Assembly: GCA_038030265.1 (NCBI GenBank)
Contig: CM075941.1
Span: forward strand, 16,244,001 to 16,308,000
DNA: 64,000 bases
Origin: Corythucha ciliata
Taxonomy: Eukaryota; Arthropoda; Insecta; Hemiptera; Tingidae
Direction of reading: 5' to 3'
The translations under genes were made by a program, and so were the position numbers. Shown piece by piece: positions 58,346 through 64,000 of the stretch (position 1 is its first letter; every line of letters starts with the position of its first letter). Under the pieces are notes generated by a model. That model saw only the letters and a list, made by a program, of their open reading frames with translations. It did no database searches and was not told the DNA's origin.

Positions 58346-61122
58346 ATCGATGTGTACCCCTACAACACTTTTAATTTTTCAGATAAAATTTACGCCGGTT
58401 CTCATTCGGCTAACTGTTCAGTTGTCTGCTTGTATAACTGTCAATTTCTTGAAAGCAATTATCAGTTTTACCCTCTAGGGCTCTACGAGCAGGCGCCCTA
58501 GCAACAAGCGAAATTTTTCTGAAATTCGTTATCGATAAGTTGCCTAAAACCGACGCTTATCAGACCTTGAAACTTGGTGCTCGATCCTGGACTCTAAATT
58601 TCAGGCTAAAAAAAAGCGTTTTTTTCTCATTTGTAGGAGGCATTTTGTAACATATTAACATCACACGGAAAAACAAACGTTTACTGCGTTAATTGCCGCA
58701 ATTCTGTTACGTCTACGTCTCGAGGCATTAATTATAACAATTTGATTTTAGCAGAACGAAGAGACAGAGAGAGTGTCATTTAAAATCCGAGAAACCAGCT
58801 TAAGGAATTCCTGTTTGAAGAACGATATAGGGTCCGATAGAAAGGGGGGGGGGGTCTCAAATAGTAGGAATGCCCGAAATGTAGTTAGCATACAATGTGC
58901 GGTTCTTTTTTGCTGTGTAATTGGCGACCTTTTGTGGCTTTGAGGCCGAGCCGTAGTGCTTTTGTGATTCAAAAGGGGCTGGAATTAATTTTTTTTTAAT
59001 AAAAAAAACCGCCTCGAGGGGAAAAAACTGTTAAAATCGAGATGAAAGTAGCGTATTTATTATGACGACTATAAAAAGAAATTCCTTACAGAAATCTAGA
59101 TTTTTATCGAGATTCTTCTCATGTTCATTCACACATGAGAGACCTAATTGAGAAGCGTAAACTTACTGAATTTCATCAGGTTGATCTCATCAACTCCCTC
59201 CCCCCCACTTCTTTCCCTTAACGCCCATATACTTCGTTGACAGACCCTAGGCTTTCTCGCTTTATACGACGGCAATAAAAACATTAATAAAAGAGCCCGC
59301 GTATAACGAAAGAACTGCGCTGTGACAACCGGCTTCTCGTTCCACACGCCTTTGAAACAGGAAATTTGACACTTTCCATTCGCCTCGTGCGATGGAACCA
59401 CGCGAAAATTCGTCTACTCGTCCGCCGTCGATTCGATTGTAGAACAACATCAACCAAAAAAAAAAAAAAAAATGACTCCCCGCTGTTCTGGAGAAGATAA
59501 AAGGCGCCGTTTGTCAACAACGTAAGTGGTTGTACACAAGACCATTTCGAGTGTGTGAGAGTGAAAGAATGAGGAAGAATGGTGGGGGGGGAGGGCCCTC
59601 CATTAACCCTCTCAACCCCGCAAAGTGGTCTCGAAAAAAATACCCTAACCGTCTCACACCTTTCACCTCTTTTTCGAAGCTAATCTTCATTATTATTAAT
59701 AGCTTCGGGCTGAAAGATCCTCCCCCCTCAACCACACCCCCGCCGACAGCACATTCTTTTTCTACGAAAAGATTCAAATCGTTTAAATTTGACCGGTTAT
59801 ATTTTATTAAACCTAAAGACCCACAAAATTAGTATAAAAATGACCGTAGCCATCAAGACACCAGAAAGCTTTTTTCAAAGGTGGGACCACTCGAAACAAT
59901 TTATTGAGTTTTGAAAGCTTTTAAAAACAAACACGAAGGTTCAGTGAACATCTTCGACACAATAGGATGCCACCCCGTCTTTTTTTTCGCTCACGTTCAA
60001 GAGGTGTGTTACGATGAGGTGGGGGGGTTGAGGGGTTGGATATGATTTACAACGCCTCGGGGGTCGCCTTATTGCTCGCGAGTTTATTGAAAAACGTAGA
60101 CCAAACATCCATCTGTTACGCTTCTGCCTTGTGCGAGCTGAGAAGCAGCTTACACTACGTGATCTGTGTACTTTAAGAACACCTTTTCCTTCGAGTTTTT
60201 TTTTTTTTTTTTTTTAACGGAAACCCCGCTAATTTTATTTTAGTTAGCAAAAACAATTAAAAGGGGGAGAACCAGCGTTTCCAGTAACTTTCAAGACGCC
60301 CCCTCCCCCCACAATTTGTGTACTTTCCTTCCCCTAGTGAACGCCTTAATATGTGAAGTTCTCAAACGCTTTCTCTCTCTTCCCCTCAAAAACAGCGATT
60401 GCTTTTACGTGTATGCTAAGCGACACATGCCCGAAGGGGTGAAAACGCCAATAGGCTACACGTGTGCTCTCATCGCTTGCTCATTACACCTTCCTTCTAT
60501 GCGGAAAAGGCAATAAATGTCAGCAACTGTTTCCCCAGTTTTACATGTTTCTTCCAAACCCCCCCCCACCCTCTAACAACATGACCCCCTTCCCCTGCTT
60601 GTTTCGAGTTTTAAGGGTTATTTTACACCCCCGCTCCCTCCCTTCATACGTACGTCAATGCTATATGTGCGAACGGAAATGACGAACTAAAAGTTTTACA
60701 TTTTTATAGGGTCGTATATGCGGGAGGGAAGAAATTCGTGAATCCATTCGATTTTGTTTCAAGTCGCAATATTGCTGTCAATCCACCCTTGCTCTGTCTA
60801 AACGCCGGCTGCTACTACTAACCAAGAAAAAGTGTGGAAAGCCGTTGAATACGTGCTAAGTGCGCCTCTGTGAGAAATAGTGAGGGCATGGTGATGGGAG
60901 GGGGGCACGAGACACCATGGCTCGTAGGAACGAATAGGGTTGTAGTTGTGGACATCTTGCCATCACGTCAACTGTGGCCCGTCTGCGATCGAGAGAAGTC
61001 TTCATAAATTGTGTACGATCGCGAATATTTTTAGGTGAATTTTCTGGCACCGATTAGAGCGAAAGGCCAGAAGTGCCAGGGATAGAGACGGTGTAAAAGG
61101 TGGCTCTATAAAAAGGCGCGTA
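58346..61122. other. Non-array DNA, no gene recognised
   Basis: Includes G11 (58,844-58,854), C9 (60,559-60,567) and T- and A-runs near 59,457-59,472 and 60,200. Frames up to 100 codons lack known domains. Confidence 0.55.
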
Positions 61123-61126
61123 TAAA

Positions 61127-61785
61127 CCTGGCGATCCGAACATGTATTGCAACGTTGTAGGTGCGGAGCGGTTGAAAAAAGTCGACCGCTCCGCGATTGC
61201 AACATGAGCGCTCCATCTTTTCGTGCGAACATACTCCGCTCGAAATCACCCCACCCCTAAATCCACTATTCCTCCCACATCTTCGTTATATTTTAGTGAT
61301 AATGGGTTCAGAAGAAGAAACATTACATTATTACTATATGTTTAGTACATCGTCCATGGTTTTGGCCAGTAGTAAGGGGAAAATTCGGAAACGACGACGA
61401 TGGTGGAGAACAGCAGTTTTTTTTAAGTATTTTTAAATTTTGTTTTTACAGTCTCCAACACTCGTAAATGACTAAATAGAACAAAATACACAATCAAAAC
61501 AAAATTGTGCTTAAAAATTGTACAGCCGTACAGGGAGTGTTTTGATAAAATAAGAAGAAATTATGCAGAAAAGTCAGACCCGCAACGATGTTGCAGGTGA
61601 TGTTGCAGATCGTGTTTCACGCTATACGAAAACCGTCCACACTGCTCCAGCGCTCCGCCTTTGATGCGCTTGAAAAACCAACAGCGAATGGATCGCCGCG
61701 ATCTATTCGCGAGCAGAGCGCAAACCCCGTCCAAACTGAAGCGCTCCGCTCCTGCAACGTTGCAATACATGCTCGGATCGCCCAG
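61127..61785. mobile_element. Internally deleted PIF/Harbinger-like element, 659 bp
   Basis: Inverted ends: the left reads CCTGGCGATCCGAACATGTA then TTGCAACGTTGTAGG; the complement of the right reads CTGGGCGATCCGAGCATGTA then TTGCAACGTTGCAGG, so pairing extends about 44 bp. TAAA flanks both sides (61,123-61,126 and 61,786-61,789), compatible with the 3-bp TWA target of PIF/Harbinger elements. Subterminal TTGCAAC and GCTCCGC words recur (about 61,149, 61,196, 61,596 and 61,757). The interior holds a short peptide with a KRRRWW motif (next entry). Confidence 0.65.
61302..61436 (+). pseudogene. Possible N-terminal remnant of a HARBI1-like nuclease
   Basis: A 44-codon frame starting ATGGGTTCAGAAG encodes an acidic start (MGSEEE), a Tyr-rich patch and the basic KIRKRRRWWRT stretch before a stop. 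Harbinger nucleases of invertebrates and fish often begin with acidic residues and an arginine-rich RRWW/RYWV motif ahead of the catalytic domain. The DDE domain is absent, as expected for an internal deletion derivative. The assignment rests on this motif and on the surrounding inverted repeats, so it is tentative. Confidence 0.3.
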
Positions 61786-61849
61786 TAAAAAACATGCATC
61801 GAGATTTCAATTTGCGCCTAAATAAATAAATAATGCTCCGCTCTTGGAG

Positions 61850-62620
61850 CAAGTCCGCGACTAAATTTGAGGAAAAGTGCTAATATGGGCTATATGTATT
61901 GAATTCGAGGCTGAAAGTGAGATAAATCACGGTTGAAACCAAGAAAAGGCGGTAAGTCACGGCTAAAATTGAGAAAAGGCTCTATTTCACACCTAAAATT
62001 GAGAAAAGGCACTAACTCACAGCTAAAATTGAGAAAAATCGCTCGTTCGCGACTGAAATTGAGAAAACAGCTAATTTGAGGTTTGTGGAGGCCCCTTTTA
62101 CAGCAAAAAATTTAGAAAAAACTGCAATGCGCTGCTCACGATCTATAAAATTCTATAAGGATAGTTGGAAAAGTGATCATTCGCGGCTAAAATCTAAGCA
62201 AATCGCTATAATTCACAGCCAACGTCGAGAAAAGTTGGAATTCAAGGCTAAAGTGAAGCAAAAGCGCTAATTGTGGCTAAAAATTGAGAATAAATTGATC
62301 GCGTGTAAAATTCTGAATAAGCACTTCTTCATGGCGAAAACTGAGAAAACGCGTGTATATCTAGAAAAAGTGCTAATTAGCGGCTAAAATTGAGACAGAT
62401 CTTGCACGTTCATGGCACTAATTTAGAAAAGGCTGAAATGGACCAAAATCCGTAATGCGCGGGGCAATTGAGGTAAAACGCTAGTTAGCGGCTAAAATCG
62501 ATAGAAATCGCCAATTCATGGCAAGAATTGACAAAGAGCGCTATAGCTTGAGGCTAAAATGTACAACAACTGGTCATGTCGCGGCTAAAATTGAGAAAAG
62601 GCGCCAAATTTGCTGTTCTT
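61850..62620 (-). repeat. Family A array, minus orientation
   Basis: About 25 units in complement form: CACGGCTAAAATTGAG then AAAAGGCGCTAATTC. It begins almost directly after the Harbinger-like element. Confidence 0.85.
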
Positions 62621-63425
62621 GAGGCAAGTCCACGGTGCTAATATATGTATAAACGGTATATGTATAGGGGCCTATTTCGATGGCCTTGCTTCGCGGCCAA
62701 CGTTCGAGGAAACCTTTAGTTGGTGAATGGTGTTGGGGAGGGGGGTTGTGACTACGTACCGAAACGGCTGCAGAGATCCAGTAACCAGAGAAGTGATTCA
62801 GCGAGGGGGCCAAAAACAGATTCCATTACCAATTTTCACCCCCCCCCCCCAATGTCTGACTCCCCAAATACAACTTAAAACTTGATCCCAGAGTTTGTTT
62901 TTCTTGTATAAGACACACAAAAAACTGGAAATTTCAGTGCAGCATTGCATATCTTGGGTCTACTATATTTGTCCCCTGCATACCATAAAAGGCGATTTGA
63001 CCCTTGCCATGTAAGGTTTGAGGCTTTAGTGACTAACATTAAGCACTAAGGGGCCTGGACAGGTGTAGATTCACTACTGTTTTCACAGGGCGTGTCTCAC
63101 CTCCATAGCAAAATTATTCGCCAAATTTTCAAATTATGGAATGTCAAATAACGGTGTCTTGGTGAGGGGGGGGGGCGAAAAAACTAGAAAAGTTCACGAA
63201 AAACTGCAAACCACTAGACCAACCCAAAAAACTGTATATCTGACATCACGGCGCCGGGTTCCGATGCCCATTTGCCGATGATGTGTACCATTTGCAGTAT
63301 TATTGTAGGGATTCACAGATGCAGGACTGTCGATATGGAGGGGGCACTTGGCCTGTTACCCCCTGGCCCGGATTTCAGAAATAAAGGAAGGGAAGACAAG
63401 AAAAAATAAAATAAACACTTTACGG
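62621..63425. other. Non-array DNA, no gene recognised
   Basis: Contains a C12 run (62,839-62,850) and a G10 run (63,166-63,175). No frame with a recognisable domain. Confidence 0.55.
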
Positions 63426-63429
63426 TGGT

Positions 63430-64000
63430 TGATGCTCTACTGTTGCTGGAACTTCGTTGAGGTTCCACGTGGATTGAAGCTTTGCTGTTGTTCTGATGTC
63501 GTTTTGATGTCGTTTGGAATTTTTCTGTGATTTGAGGCTTTGCTGTGGTTAAGGATTCACTGCGGTTAGAGCTTTTTGTGGTTTGGAGCTTTGCTGTGTT
63601 CGGGGCTTTGCTGTGGTTAGCGTTTTACTGTGGTTGGAGGTTTACCGTGGTTGGAGTTTTACTGTGATTAGATCAGACCTTTTTGTGTTTGGTACTTTTT
63701 GTTGAACTTGACGTGTGGTTCCACCGTTGTTGTGGTTTTGAGTTTTGTAGTGTTTGGGTCTAGATATTTGAGGCATAATTTCCTCTGAGCTTCTTAGCTT
63801 TGCGTGGTTACGCACTTAGTTGTGGTTTGAAACTTTGCTGTGATTCGGTGCTTTGCTGTGGTTTTAGGGTTTGTTGGGGCTTGGAGCTTCGCTGTGGTTG
63901 GAACGTTACTGTGGTTAGAGCTTTTAGTGATTACAGGTTTTTGTGGAAGGAGATTTGCTGTGGTTGGGCATTTTTTGAGGTTTAAAATATTTGGATAGCG
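63430..64000 (-). repeat. ~18-bp tandem array, family E, reverse orientation
   Basis: About 25 units of GAGCTTTGCTGTGGTTNG, the complement of the unit at 54,690-54,915, with many diverged units. It continues past the end of the window. Frames here (63,800-63,985) are produced by the repeat. Confidence 0.85.

Overview
The window looks like gene-poor DNA of an animal nuclear genome, most likely an invertebrate with a large, repeat-rich genome; I cannot name the species. No protein-coding gene, rRNA gene or intact tRNA gene can be supported. The longest open frames are about 170 codons and match no family I recognise. Several lie inside repeats of about 30 bp, where a period divisible by three keeps frames open by chance. 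The sequence could be intergenic or a very long intron.

The dominant structure is a set of strongly degenerate tandem arrays covering roughly a third of the window by eye. I separate six families. A has about 30 bp with core TTTTAGCCGCGAATTAGCGC then TTTTTCTCAA. B has about 30 bp with core GGGCGCGAATCGTCAG then TTTAGCCATTTTCA. C and its sub-type C' have about 30 bp with core GAGCCAAACCCACGAAATTG. D has 20-23 bp with core GACGAAATTGACAG. F has about 30 bp with core GCGAAATTGCAAG. E has about 18 bp with core CCACAGCAAAG. Families A, B, C, D and F all carry the same central CGAAWT(T) word. Several arrays carry higher-order repeats and recurrent linkers, and they abut in recurrent orders and orientations, so they behave like pieces of a larger composite repeat rather than simple satellites.

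Layout: C/C' 0.46-1.38 kb; non-repetitive 1.4-5.7; D 5.7-7.2; B-C-A(minus)-C-B-C 7.2-11.5; non-repetitive 11.5-13.9; C(minus)-A-tail-MITE-C(minus)-A-B 13.9-18.4; non-repetitive with two adjacent TTAA-flanked MITEs 18.4-21.6; A(minus) split by a 1,492-bp hAT-like element, then C, 21.6-25.0; non-repetitive 25.0-29.6; A 29.6-31.8; C/B/A fragments 33.9-37.1; non-repetitive 37.1-41.5; A arrays 41.7-43.7 and 47.3-50.1; E 54.7-54.9; A, split by a 1,326-bp hAT-like element that itself holds two nested insertions, 55.05-57.06; F 57.1-58.3; a PIF/Harbinger-like remnant 61.1-61.8; A(minus) 61.85-62.6; E in reverse orientation 63.4-64.0.

The best-supported discrete features are the transposon copies, several with exact target-site duplications: hAT-like elements at 22,465-23,956, 55,650-56,975 and 56,437-56,623, a TA-flanked MITE at 15,169-15,435, and two TTAA-type MITEs at 19,818-20,096. 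More than thirty pure G or C runs of at least 9 bp are scattered through the non-array DNA and are another hallmark of this genome.
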